From the NCBI RefSeq assembly GCF_900110915.1, contig NZ_FOFG01000001.1, forward strand, positions 620,001 through 684,000: 64,000 nucleotides of DNA, written 5' to 3'. Of the stretch, positions 1-7,774 are shown piece by piece; positions within the stretch are counted from its first letter, which is position 1; every line of letters starts with the position of its first letter. The notes below the pieces were generated by a model that was not told the DNA's origin, did not search any database, and saw nothing but the letters and a program-made list of their open reading frames with translations. The stretch comes from Faunimonas pinastri (GTDB taxonomy: Bacteria; Pseudomonadota; Alphaproteobacteria; Rhizobiales; Afifellaceae). The position numbers and the translations under genes are program-made.

Positions 1-887
1 TCGGCGCCGACGTTCCCGCCAACATGCTGATGACGCGCGACGAGGCGCTGGAGCGCAACGTGGCGCTGGTCAACCGCTGGAAGGATGGCGACCGCGTCAA
101 GGCGTGGCTGGCGCTGCGCCAGATCATCGTCTGCTCGCCCGGCCTGATCCGGGATATCGGAGCCGCCGCGCGCGAACTCGATGTGAAGATCCACACGCAT
201 CTCTGCGAAGGGTCCTACGAGATCGACTATGCGCTGGAGAAGTTCGGCAAGCGGCCGGCGGAGTGGCTGGACGAGATGGGCGTGCTCTCCCATCACCTGC
301 ACTGCGCGCATTCCGTGATGCTCTCGCCCAACGAGGTCGACCTTTACGTCAAGCATCGTCCCTCCGCCTGTCATTGCGCCTTCGGCAATTATTCCATCGG
401 CAATCCGCGGCTCGTGGAGATGTGGCGGCGCGGCATCGATATCGGCCTCGGCACCGATGGGCCGGGAGCGGGCGGCACGCTGGACATCTTCCAGGTCGCC
501 CACACGGCGCGCGTCGGGCAGCAGGCGATGAACAGCGCGCTCTTCCATCAGCGCGATCCGATCTCGGCGGAGGAACTGCTCCGCGTCGCCACCAACGGGG
601 GCGCCCGCGCGCTCGGCATCCAGAATGAGATCGGCAGCCTGGAAGTCGGCAAGAAGGCCGATATCCTGCTTTGCGACGCCGACAGCATGGACCATGTGCC
701 GGTCTACGATCCGCTCTTCGTGGCGGCCGCCTGCGTGGTGGGTCGTGACGTGAGCACCGTCGTGGTGGACGGCGAGGTCGTGATGAAGAACCGCGAGATG
801 CTGACGGTGGACGTGGAGGCGATCCGGGCGAAGCTCAAGGAGCGCCTGCCGGTCATCTCCGAACGTTTCGAAAGGCTCGTGGGCTGA
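1..887 (+). CDS. Amidohydrolase of the TRZ/ATZ/cytosine-deaminase type, 5' end missing
   Basis: The reading frame is already open at base 3, so the N-terminus lies outside the window and about 294 residues are visible. Family members are metal-dependent hydrolases or deaminases of aminohydrolase substrates such as nucleobases, s-triazines and guanidines. Visible landmarks in order are the HTHLCE motif (near base 192), the AHSVMLSPNEVD stretch, a CHCAFGNY segment where the family often has H-x-P-x-S-N, and GLGTDGPGAGGTLDIF (near base 450) with the metal-binding Asp. The C-terminal ADILLCDAD strand is typical of the composite beta domain. The first metal-binding HxH motif is in the missing part. 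The stop lies 2 bp before the ABC ATPase, so the gene is co-transcribed with an uptake system and probably acts on its cargo. The substrate cannot be told from sequence. Confidence 0.85.
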   Translation, partial: GADVPANMLMTRDEALERNVALVNRWKDGDRVKAWLALRQIIVCSPGLIRDIGAAARELDVKIHTHLCEGSYEIDYALEKFGKRPAEWLDEMGVLSHHLHCAHSVMLSPNEVDLYVKHRPSACHCAFGNYSIGNPRLVEMWRRGIDIGLGTDGPGAGGTLDIFQVAHTARVGQQAMNSALFHQRDPISAEELLRVATNGGARALGIQNEIGSLEVGKKADILLCDADSMDHVPVYDPLFVAAACVVGRDVSTVVVDGEVVMKNREMLTVDVEAIRAKLKERLPVISERFERLVG

Positions 888-889
888 CG

Positions 890-1711
890 ATGACGGACGC
901 AAGCTCGCCCGTCGCCCATCTCTCGCCGGTCCGACCGGCCACGGAGACCGCGATCGATCTCGACCATATCGGCAAGTCCTTCCGGATGGAGAACGGCCGG
1001 GAGCTGGTCGCAATCGACGAGGTGTCGCTGAAGATCGGAAAGGGCGAGTTCGTGGCGCTGCTCGGCCCCTCCGGTTGCGGCAAGAGCACGATCCTCAGGC
1101 TGGTCGCGGCCCTGGAAGCGCCGAGCCGGGGCCGGGTGGTGGTCGAGGGACGCGAGCCGGAAGACCTGTCGAGGGCGCATCGGCTCGGCGTCGCCTTCCA
1201 GGATCATGCGCTGCTGCCTTGGCTCACCATCTCCGCCAATGTGGCGTTGCCGTTCCAGTTGGCCGGGCGGAGCGTCGATCGCAAGCGGGTGGAGGAGCTG
1301 ATCCGCCTCGTCGGCCTTGCCGGATTCGAGCAGGCGCGGCCCCGGCAGCTTTCCGGCGGCATGCGCCAGCGCGCCTCCATCGCCCGCTCGCTGGTGCTGC
1401 ATCCCGACGTGCTGCTGCTCGACGAACCCTTCGGCGCGCTGGATGCCGTGACGCGGCGGCAGATGAACGTGGAGTTGCAGCGGATCTGGACGGACGAGCG
1501 CATCACCACGCTGCTCGTCACGCATTCGGTGGAGGAGGCGCTTTTCCTCGCCGACCGCGTGGTCGTCATGAGCGGCCGGCCCGGTCGCGTGATCAAGACG
1601 ATCGAGGTGCCGTTCGAGCGGCCGCGCCAGCCGGCGATCATGCGCAGCGCCGAGTTCCACGACCTCGTGGACGAACTGACGCTTGCGCTGGAACCGGAGG
1701 AAGCGGCGTGA
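890..1711 (+). CDS. ABC transporter ATPase, nitrate/sulfonate/taurine type
   Basis: Cytoplasmic ATPase subunit (273 residues) powering import through the two permeases that follow. Walker A GPSGCGKST is at about residues 59-67, the Q-loop Gln near 104, the signature LSGGMRQR near 154, Walker B LLLDEP near 175 and the H-loop His in LVTHS near 212. The DEPFGALDA sequence and overall length are typical of the SsuB/TauB/NrtD family. The first 20 or so residues precede the usual family start and look like a short variable extension. The next gene starts with GTG overlapping this stop (GTGA), so translation is likely coupled. No binding protein is encoded next to it in the window; it may lie upstream of base 1. 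Confidence 0.93.
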   Translation: MTDASSPVAHLSPVRPATETAIDLDHIGKSFRMENGRELVAIDEVSLKIGKGEFVALLGPSGCGKSTILRLVAALEAPSRGRVVVEGREPEDLSRAHRLGVAFQDHALLPWLTISANVALPFQLAGRSVDRKRVEELIRLVGLAGFEQARPRQLSGGMRQRASIARSLVLHPDVLLLDEPFGALDAVTRRQMNVELQRIWTDERITTLLVTHSVEEALFLADRVVVMSGRPGRVIKTIEVPFERPRQPAIMRSAEFHDLVDELTLALEPEEAA

Positions 1712-2469
1712 TCGCGCTTTCGCAGGAACGCTGGCGGGGGATCGTGCTGGGCGCGTTCGGCGTGCTCCTGTTCCTCGGGCTCTGGCAGCTGATCGGCGTC
1801 AACCGCTGGGCCGGCCTGACATGGCCGCCGCTGACCGACGTGCTCACCTTTTTGTTCAACCCGTCGCGCCGCGCGCTCTTCGGGCGGGCTATGTCCGCGA
1901 GCTTTTCCATGATCGCGCTCGGCTACGTCACGGGCGCGGCGATCGGGATCGTGCTGGCCGGCATCGCCCATCTGGTTCACCCGCTCAGGCCCGGTCTCGA
2001 CCGGCTGGCGAGCGTGGTCCACGCCATCCCCGCCATTGCGCTGGCGCCGCTGTTCATCGTCATGCTCAGCCGCGAGATGACGGGCATGGCCATCGCGGCG
2101 CTGAACGTGTTCTTCGTGATCTATGTCGCGACCACGTCCGGCCTCGTCGCCAGCACCGCGGCCCATCGCGACCTCTTCCAGGTTTTCGGCGCCTCGCCCG
2201 TCAAGCGGCTGATGCGGCTGGACTTGCCGGCAGCCCTCCCGGCCATCGTCAGCGGGCTCAAATATGCCGTGCCCGCCGCGTTTATCGGGGCGATCCTCGG
2301 CGAATGGTTCGGTTCCTCGCGCGGTCTGGGCTTGCTGATGGTGAGCGCCATGCAGAACTTCCAGATCCCGCTGCTCTGGAGCGCGGTGCTGATCGCCTCG
2401 ACCGCGTCGCTCTTGGTGTTCGCCGCGATGAGCGTGGTCGAACATCTCGTCTACAGGCGCTATCGATGA
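1708..2469 (+). CDS. ABC transporter permease (SsuC/TauC type), first of two
   Basis: Inner-membrane permease of 253 residues with repeated hydrophobic segments. The cytoplasmic EAA loop region is visible as DLFQVFGASPVKRLMRLDLPAALPAI, in the form typical of the binding-protein-dependent permease family. The GTG start at 1708 overlaps the ATPase stop by 4 bp. It is preferred to internal starts because the first transmembrane segment (GIVLGAFGVLLFLGLWQLIG) follows directly. The next permease overlaps by ATGA. Two non-identical permeases in a row suggest a heterodimeric channel. Confidence 0.9.
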   Translation: MIALSQERWRGIVLGAFGVLLFLGLWQLIGVNRWAGLTWPPLTDVLTFLFNPSRRALFGRAMSASFSMIALGYVTGAAIGIVLAGIAHLVHPLRPGLDRLASVVHAIPAIALAPLFIVMLSREMTGMAIAALNVFFVIYVATTSGLVASTAAHRDLFQVFGASPVKRLMRLDLPAALPAIVSGLKYAVPAAFIGAILGEWFGSSRGLGLLMVSAMQNFQIPLLWSAVLIASTASLLVFAAMSVVEHLVYRRYR

Positions 2470-3245
2470 GGCCGGAACCTGCAACCCCGAACCGTCCGCT
2501 GCGGATGCTGAAGACCGCGCTCTCGCGCTATTGGGGCGTCATCGCCGTGCTGGTGATCTGGCAAGCCTGGGTGTCGATCTCGGGCGTCAACCAGATCGTG
2601 CTGCCGCAGCCGGTCGACGTCTTCCGCGACCTCGTGGCGGAGCCCGGCATCTACCTCCGCAATGCCGGGCAGACACTGCTTCTGGCGGCGCTCGGGCTGA
2701 TCCTCGGCATGCTGCTCGGCACGGTCATCGCCGTTCTCGCGTGGTCTTCCACGCTGCTCAGCGGTATCCTTACCCCGCTGGGGCTGGTCTTTTCTTCCGT
2801 GCCGGTCGTGGCGCTGATCCCGGTGATCGCGCGCATCATGGGCTACGACCTGAAGACGGTGCTCGCCATCGTCGTCATCATCTCCTTCTTCCCGGCCTTC
2901 GTCTTCACCTCCGCGGGGCTGAAGACGCTGCCGCCCGGCAGCTCCGATCTTTTCCGGGTGCTGGGCGCCAGCCGCTGGACGCGGTTCACCCGGCTTGTCC
3001 TGCCTTCCGCCGTGCCGAGTTGGATGATCGCCTTCCGTCTCGCCGCGCCGCCGGCGGTCCTGTCGGCCATGCTGGCGGAATTCCTGATGGGCACCAGCGG
3101 CCTCGGCTATCTCTTCCGCTCCGCCGCTTCCGGATTCCAGACGGAGCGTGCGCTCGGCACCAGCGTGGTCGCCACCGTGATCTCGGTGCTCTGCTTCACC
3201 TTCGCGCTTTGGGCCGAGCGCGCCGTCCTCAGAAAGTGGAACTGA
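2466..3245 (+). CDS. ABC transporter permease (SsuC/TauC type), second of two
   Basis: 259-residue inner-membrane permease. The ATG at 2466 sits inside the previous stop codon (ATGA). Sequence features are an N-terminal membrane segment (GVIAVLVIWQAWVS), a central hydrophobic core with the LVFSSVPVVALIPVIARIMG stretch, and the cytoplasmic coupling loop LFRVLGASRWTRFTRLVLPSAVPSW, which contacts the ATPase in this family. It probably pairs with the preceding permease. The ATPase and both permeases form a complete membrane unit that needs an external binding protein. Confidence 0.9.
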   Translation: MRPEPATPNRPLRMLKTALSRYWGVIAVLVIWQAWVSISGVNQIVLPQPVDVFRDLVAEPGIYLRNAGQTLLLAALGLILGMLLGTVIAVLAWSSTLLSGILTPLGLVFSSVPVVALIPVIARIMGYDLKTVLAIVVIISFFPAFVFTSAGLKTLPPGSSDLFRVLGASRWTRFTRLVLPSAVPSWMIAFRLAAPPAVLSAMLAEFLMGTSGLGYLFRSAASGFQTERALGTSVVATVISVLCFTFALWAERAVLRKWN

Positions 3246-3247
3246 CC

Positions 3248-3559
3248 ATGACCGACAAGCGGCCCCGACCTGGACGCCCCAAGGCCGAACCGACGCTGCA
3301 GATCGACAACGAGCGCGTCCGCGTCATGCTCTGGCGCTTCTCCCCCGGCGCGGAAACGGGCTGGCACCGCCATGGGCACGATTACGTCGTGGTGCCGCTG
3401 ACGACGGGCAACCTCATGCTGGAAGAGCCCGACGGCTCGTCGCACACGGCCGAATTGCGGGCGGGAGCGTCCTACAGCCGGCTCCTCGGCGTGGAGCACA
3501 ATGTCGTCAATCCGTCGGAGGACAGCGACTTCGCCTTTGTCGAGATCGAGCTGAAGTAG
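3248..3559 (+). CDS. Small cupin-domain protein
   Basis: 103-residue single-domain cupin. The metal-binding motif 1 is seen as TGWHRHGHDYVVV (His, His and a nearby acidic residue), followed by a second beta hairpin ending with GVEHNVVNPS, where the His would be the motif 2 ligand. Such small cupins act as sugar or keto-acid isomerases, dioxygenases or simple ligand-binding proteins; the sequence does not decide between these. It begins 2 bp after the permease stop and is followed 4 bp later by the SMP-30 gene, so it belongs to the same transcript and probably to the same catabolic route. Confidence 0.8.
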   Translation: MTDKRPRPGRPKAEPTLQIDNERVRVMLWRFSPGAETGWHRHGHDYVVVPLTTGNLMLEEPDGSSHTAELRAGASYSRLLGVEHNVVNPSEDSDFAFVEIELK

Positions 3560-3563
3560 CCGG

Positions 3564-4433
3564 ATGCGCATCGAGGTCGTGGTCGACGTCAAGACGACGC
3601 TCGGCGAATCTCCCGTCTGGGACGCGGATGCCGAGCGCATCTATTGGGTCGACAGCCTCGGCCGTCGCGTCTTCCGCGCCACCGCCGATGGGCGCGAGGT
3701 GCGGGCCTGGACGACGCCGGCGAGCTGCGGCTCCATGGTCCTGCGGCGGCGGGGAGGCGCGGTGCTGGCGTTGCGCAGCGGCGTGCATTTTCTCGACTTC
3801 GCCACCGGCGATCTCGAATGGCTGGTCGATCCCGAGCCCGATCTGCCGGACAACACGCTGAACGACGGCAAGGTCGACCGCGCCGGCCGCTTCTGGTTCG
3901 GCTCGATGAACACGGCCGGGCCGGAGCCCACGGGCGCGCTCTACCGGCTCGATCCCGATCTGACGCTGCGGGTGGTGGATCGGGGGATCGCCTGCTCCAA
4001 CGGACCCTGCTGGAGCCCGGACGGCGGCACCTTCTATTTCGGCGACAGTGGCACGCGCGAGATCCATGCCTATGACTTCGCCGCCGCGGAAGGCCGTCTC
4101 TCGGGTCGGCGGCTGTTCTGCCGGGCGGAGGAGCGTGCCACGGTGGACGGGGCGACGGTCGACGCCGAAGGCTGCCTCTGGAGCGCCCAGCCCGATGGGG
4201 GCACGATCCGCCGTTATTCTCCCGAAGGGGAGCTCATCCGCACGATCGAACTGCCGTCGCTTGCCGTCACCAGCGTGACATTCGGCGGCCCGGCGCTCGA
4301 CGTTCTTTTCGTCACATCCATGGCGTCGCCGCTGGATCCGGCGGTCACCGACCGCAATCCGCAGCGCGGCAGCCTTTTTGCCATTCATGACCTCGGCGTC
4401 CGGGGCGTGGAAGAACCGAAGTTCGCCGGCTGA
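3564..4433 (+). CDS. SMP-30/gluconolactonase-family lactonase
   Basis: 289-residue six-bladed beta-propeller hydrolase of the SMP-30/gluconolactonase/LRE-like family, which opens sugar lactones using one divalent metal. The three expected metal ligands are visible in context: Glu in LGESPVWD (about residue 15), Asn in ACSNGPCWSPDG (mid-protein) and Asp in VDGATVDAEG (C-terminal half). Characteristic blade sequences NDGKVDRAGRFWFGSMN and YFGDSGTREIHAY are present. Length is normal. It lies 4 bp behind the cupin gene in the same operon, suggesting that the imported compound or a derivative contains a lactone ring. The exact substrate is unknown. Confidence 0.88.
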   Translation: MRIEVVVDVKTTLGESPVWDADAERIYWVDSLGRRVFRATADGREVRAWTTPASCGSMVLRRRGGAVLALRSGVHFLDFATGDLEWLVDPEPDLPDNTLNDGKVDRAGRFWFGSMNTAGPEPTGALYRLDPDLTLRVVDRGIACSNGPCWSPDGGTFYFGDSGTREIHAYDFAAAEGRLSGRRLFCRAEERATVDGATVDAEGCLWSAQPDGGTIRRYSPEGELIRTIELPSLAVTSVTFGGPALDVLFVTSMASPLDPAVTDRNPQRGSLFAIHDLGVRGVEEPKFAG

Positions 4434-4471
4434 GGCCGGACACCTTCGCGACTCAACTCGAAGGAGAAGAA

Positions 4472-5053
4472 ATGACCAAAGTCACCCTGCCCAAGGACCC
4501 CTGGCAGAACGTCCGGACCGAGCACGACGTGCCGGCCGACGAGGTGATCTCGGCCCTGCAGAAATGCATCCGGCGCGGCCTCACGGAAAACGCGCTGCTG
4601 ATCGCCTATGAGATGTTTCTGACCAGCCCGCAGATGGAAGAGATGCTGTGGTCGCGCCTGACGGTGATCTCCGTCGAGGATGTCGGCGCCGGCAACATCA
4701 TGGCGCCGGTTCTGATCGATACGCTGTATCGCAACCACGAGCGTTATCCGCGTCCGCTGGGCGACCGCTTCCTGTTCGCCGCCCATGCGATCCGCGTCCT
4801 CGCGACCAGTCCCAAGGACCGCACCTCCGACGACATGGTGAACTGGGCGAAGCTGGAGATCCAGACGCGCGACAAGGCCCCGCCCATTCCCGATTTCGCC
4901 ATCGACATGCATACCCGTCGCGGCTGGGAGATGGGACGCGGCTACGAGCACTTCATGACCGAAGCCTCGCGCGTGGAAAACATGATCGAGGATCGCGACA
5001 CCAGCTACCGCGACCGCCTGATGGCGGCGATCGAAGCCGGCGAGCTTTCCTGA
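4472..5053 (+). CDS. Stand-alone protein resembling the C-terminal domain of RarA/MgsA (ATPase part absent)
   Basis: 193 residues with no P-loop. By eye it follows the order of motifs in the C-terminal half of the RarA/MgsA replication-associated ATPase. It has an ISALQKCIRRG helix like ISALHKSVRG, VISVEDVGAGN like IASEDVGNAD, AIRVLATSPKDR like the LACAPKSN helix, and WEMGRGYEHFMTEAS like EMGYGQEYRYAHDEAN. In RarA this region forms the oligomerisation and clamp-loader-like part. Here the whole ORF begins with its own Shine-Dalgarno (AAGGAGAAGA) and ATG at 4472, so it is not a broken rarA. It ends 1 bp before the deoxyribosyltransferase start, which points to a joint function in nucleoside or DNA-precursor chemistry. 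Homology is by visual alignment only; the function is unknown. Confidence 0.6.
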   Translation: MTKVTLPKDPWQNVRTEHDVPADEVISALQKCIRRGLTENALLIAYEMFLTSPQMEEMLWSRLTVISVEDVGAGNIMAPVLIDTLYRNHERYPRPLGDRFLFAAHAIRVLATSPKDRTSDDMVNWAKLEIQTRDKAPPIPDFAIDMHTRRGWEMGRGYEHFMTEASRVENMIEDRDTSYRDRLMAAIEAGELS

Positions 5054-5054
5054 G

Positions 5055-5636
5055 ATGCCGGCACCCATGAAGGTCTATCTCGCCGGGCCGGAGGTCTTCC
5101 TGCCCAACGGGCGCGAGGTGATCGAGGCCAAGCAGGCGCTGACCCGCCGCTATGGCTTCGAGCCGAATGTCTGGCTGGGCGAGGGCGAGCCGCCGCCTGC
5201 CGAGCCTTTCGCCTTCGGCCTCTATATCAGCGCGGCGAACGAGGCGGTGATGCGGGACAGCGATCTCATCATCGCCAATCTCACGCCGTTTCGCGGCATC
5301 AGCGCCGATATCGGCACCGCCTACGAACTCGGCTTCATGTGCGCGATGGGCAAGCCGGCCTTCGGCTACACCAACGACCCCCGGGGATACGTCGAGCGCC
5401 TGACCGGGGATTTCTATGCCGGGAAGGTCGAGGCGGACGCGGAGGGCGTGCTTCGCGGCACGGACGGCCTCATGGTCGAGGATCACGGCATGGTCGACAA
5501 TCTGATGGTCGATGGCGGCATCGACCGCAACGGCGGCGTGATCGTCCGGCGAAGGGTCGAGCCCGCCCGTATCCTGGACGATCTCGGCGCACTGGAAGAG
5601 TGCCTCGGGATCGCGCGGGATCGGCTTCCGGGCTGA
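5055..5636 (+). CDS. Nucleoside 2-deoxyribosyltransferase-like protein
   Basis: 193-residue protein of the nucleoside 2-deoxyribosyltransferase family, whose members exchange or hydrolyse the base of 2'-deoxynucleosides, with 5'-phosphate N-hydrolases as relatives. Family hallmarks are the N-terminal KVYLAGPEVFLP strand-loop and the MRDSDLIIANLTPFRG segment. The ISADIGTAYELGFMCAMGKP stretch contains the catalytic Glu in AYELG. A C-terminal extension carries DPRGYVERLTGDFY. It starts 1 bp after the RarA-C-like gene and is the last gene before a terminator hairpin. In the context of an amidohydrolase, transporter and lactonase it may release a base from an imported nucleoside-like compound; that is inference. 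Confidence 0.82.
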   Translation: MPAPMKVYLAGPEVFLPNGREVIEAKQALTRRYGFEPNVWLGEGEPPPAEPFAFGLYISAANEAVMRDSDLIIANLTPFRGISADIGTAYELGFMCAMGKPAFGYTNDPRGYVERLTGDFYAGKVEADAEGVLRGTDGLMVEDHGMVDNLMVDGGIDRNGGVIVRRRVEPARILDDLGALEECLGIARDRLPG

Positions 5637-5652
5637 ACTCAGAAAGATGAAG

Positions 5653-5693
5653 GAAGGGGCGACCGATCGGCCGCCCCTTCGGGCGCCCCTTTC
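5653..5693 (+). terminator. Intrinsic-terminator-like hairpin after the first operon
   Basis: A 9-bp perfect stem GAAGGGGCG (5653-5661) / CGCCCCTTC (5672-5680) encloses a loop that itself contains the palindrome CCGATCGG. It is followed by a GGGCGCCCCTTTCC stretch with a short T-run. It lies 16 bp after the deoxyribosyltransferase stop and before ilvA, as expected for the end of a transcript. Confidence 0.65.
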
Positions 5694-5792
5694 CTGTCGG
5701 CGAGCAAGCCTTGTTGCGCGCGGGGGTGAAACTGCCTACCCACCTCCGTCAGGGCCGCTGTCGCATGGGCCCGAGAAACCGGAGCCCGGTCC

Positions 5793-7322
5793 GTGCTCGA
5801 CCTGATCAAGAACATCCTGTCCGCCCGCGTCTATGATGTCGCCATCGAGAGCCCGCTCGATTCCATGCCGCGGATCTCGAGCCGGCTCGGCAACAAGGTG
5901 CTCCTGAAGCGGGAAGACCTGCAGCCCGTTTTTTCCTTCAAGCTGCGCGGCGCCTACAACAAAATCTCCAAGCTTTCCGTCGACGAACTGGCGCGCGGGG
6001 TGATCTGCGCTTCCGCCGGCAACCACGCGCAGGGGCTGGCGTTGGCGGCCCAGCGGCTCGGCGTCCGCGCCACCATCGTGATGCCGCGCACCACGCCGGA
6101 CATCAAGGTGAACGCCGTGCGCTCGCGTGGCGCGGCCGTGGTGCTCCATGGCGACACCTTCGACGAGGCGAGCCTTCATGCGGGCGAGCTGCGGGAGGCG
6201 CACGGCTATGTCTACGTGCACCCCTTCGACGATCTCCACGTCATCGCCGGGCAGGGCACCATCGGCATGGAAATCCTGCGCCAGCATTCCGGGCCGATCG
6301 AGGCGGTGTTCCTGCCGGTTGGCGGCGGCGGGCTCGCGGCCGGCGTCGCGGCCTATATCAAGTTCATCCGGCCGGAGGTGAAGGTGATCGGCGTGGAGCC
6401 GGAGGACGCGGCCAGCATGAAGGCGGCGCTGGAGGCGGGCCGTCCGGTCGCGCTGAACCAGGTCGGCCTCTTTGCCGACGGCGTCGCGGTGCGGCTGGCG
6501 GGATCGGAGACCTTCCGCCTCTGCCGTCAATTCCTGGACGAGATCGTCACGGTCACCACGGACGAGATCTGCGCGGCGGTGAAGGACATCTTCGACGATA
6601 CCCGCGCCGTGGCCGAGCCGTCCGGCGCGGTCGGCCTCGCCGGCATGAAGAAATATGTCGAGCGTGAGGGCCTGTCAGGCGCGACGCTGATCGCGGTGAA
6701 CACGGGCGCCAACGTCAACTTCGACCGCCTGCGCTACGTGGCCGAGCGCGCCGATGTCGGCGAGCGGACGGAAGCGCTGCTGGCCGTCACGATTCCCGAG
6801 GAGGTCGGCAGCTACCGCGCCTTCATCGGCGCCATCGGCGAGCGGGCGATCACCGAGTTCAACTATCGCTGGGCGGAAACGGGAAAGGCCCATGTTTTCG
6901 CCGGCGTGAAGCTCAGGGGCGGCGACCGCGAGCGGCAGGATCTCGTCGCCACTCTGCGCGGCAAGGGTTATGCGGTGGTCGACATGACCGACAACGAGCT
7001 CGCCAAGCTGCATGTCCGCTACATGGTGGGCGGGCGCGTGCCGGAGCTTGCCGACGAGATCATCTTCCGTTTCGAGTTCCCGGAGCGGCCGGGCGCGCTC
7101 CTGAAGTTCCTCGACAGCCTCAGCCCGCGATGGAACATCTCGCTCTTCCATTATCGCAACCACGGCTCCGACAATGGGCGCGTGCTGGCGGGCCTGCAGG
7201 TGCCGCAAGCGGAGCGCGCCGCCTTTCTGGAGCGGCTGACCAGCCTCGGCTATCCCTTCACTGACGAGACGGACAATCCGGCCTACGGCCTTTTTCTCGG
7301 CACCGGCGACGATCGGGCCTGA
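5793..7322 (+). CDS. ilvA: Threonine dehydratase (ammonia-lyase), biosynthetic IlvA type
   Basis: 509 residues, the length of the two-domain biosynthetic enzyme (E. coli IlvA is similar). It converts L-threonine to 2-oxobutanoate and ammonia with PLP, the first step towards isoleucine. The PLP lysine is in FSFKLRGAYNK (about residue 50). The Gly-rich phosphate loop is PVGGGGLAAG, and SAGNHAQG binds the substrate carboxylate. Two ACT-like regulatory repeats follow (from about EALLAVTIPEEVGS and from FRFEFPERPGALLKF), implying allosteric control by isoleucine. The start is GTG at 5793 in a GC-rich leader; no in-frame ATG gives a better N-terminus. It stands alone after a terminator, so it is probably housekeeping and not part of the flanking catabolic operons. 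Confidence 0.92.
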   Translation: MLDLIKNILSARVYDVAIESPLDSMPRISSRLGNKVLLKREDLQPVFSFKLRGAYNKISKLSVDELARGVICASAGNHAQGLALAAQRLGVRATIVMPRTTPDIKVNAVRSRGAAVVLHGDTFDEASLHAGELREAHGYVYVHPFDDLHVIAGQGTIGMEILRQHSGPIEAVFLPVGGGGLAAGVAAYIKFIRPEVKVIGVEPEDAASMKAALEAGRPVALNQVGLFADGVAVRLAGSETFRLCRQFLDEIVTVTTDEICAAVKDIFDDTRAVAEPSGAVGLAGMKKYVEREGLSGATLIAVNTGANVNFDRLRYVAERADVGERTEALLAVTIPEEVGSYRAFIGAIGERAITEFNYRWAETGKAHVFAGVKLRGGDRERQDLVATLRGKGYAVVDMTDNELAKLHVRYMVGGRVPELADEIIFRFEFPERPGALLKFLDSLSPRWNISLFHYRNHGSDNGRVLAGLQVPQAERAAFLERLTSLGYPFTDETDNPAYGLFLGTGDDRA

Positions 7323-7347
7323 CACCTCACTCCTAGGGAGAACCGCT

Positions 7348-7761
7348 TTGAAGTCGCTCTTTCATCTCGCCTACCACGTGACGGACCTCGATGCGGCGCG
7401 GCGCTTCTACGGCGGCACGCTCGGCTGCAAGGAAGGGCGCTCGACCGAGACCTGGGTCGATTTCGACTTCTTCGGCCACCAGATCTCGCTGCATCTCGGC
7501 AAGCCGTTCGAGGTGACCCGCACCGGCAAGGTGGGCGATCACATGGTGATGATGCCGCATCTGGGCGTGGTGCTGGGGCTCGACGACTGGTTCGCGCTGG
7601 CACAACGGCTGGAGCGGGACGGCATCGCGTTCGACATCCCGCCCGTGGTGCGTTTCGAGGGCCAGCCCGGCGAGCAGCGCACGATGTTCTTCTTCGACCC
7701 CTCGGGCAATCCGATCGAGGTCAAGGGCTTCCGCGATTTCGAATCCGTCTTCGCCGCCTGA
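7348..7761 (+). CDS. VOC (glyoxalase/bleomycin-resistance fold) protein, 137 aa
   Basis: A TTG start at 7348 follows a clear Shine-Dalgarno (CTAGGGAGAA). The protein shows the paired beta-alpha-beta-beta-beta modules of the vicinal-oxygen-chelate fold. The first module contains HLAYHVTDLDAARRFYGGTLG with a potential metal His. The second ends in MFFFDPSGNPIEVKGF, where the Glu is the usual last metal ligand. Members include dioxygenases, glyoxalases and epimerases. This subgroup, often labelled glyoxalase or dioxygenase, has no assigned substrate. It is 25 bp downstream of ilvA, possibly co-transcribed, and converges 13 bp from the kinase gene on the other strand. Confidence 0.8.
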   Translation: MKSLFHLAYHVTDLDAARRFYGGTLGCKEGRSTETWVDFDFFGHQISLHLGKPFEVTRTGKVGDHMVMMPHLGVVLGLDDWFALAQRLERDGIAFDIPPVVRFEGQPGEQRTMFFFDPSGNPIEVKGFRDFESVFAA

Positions 7762-7774
7762 GGAGCGCGAGGCT

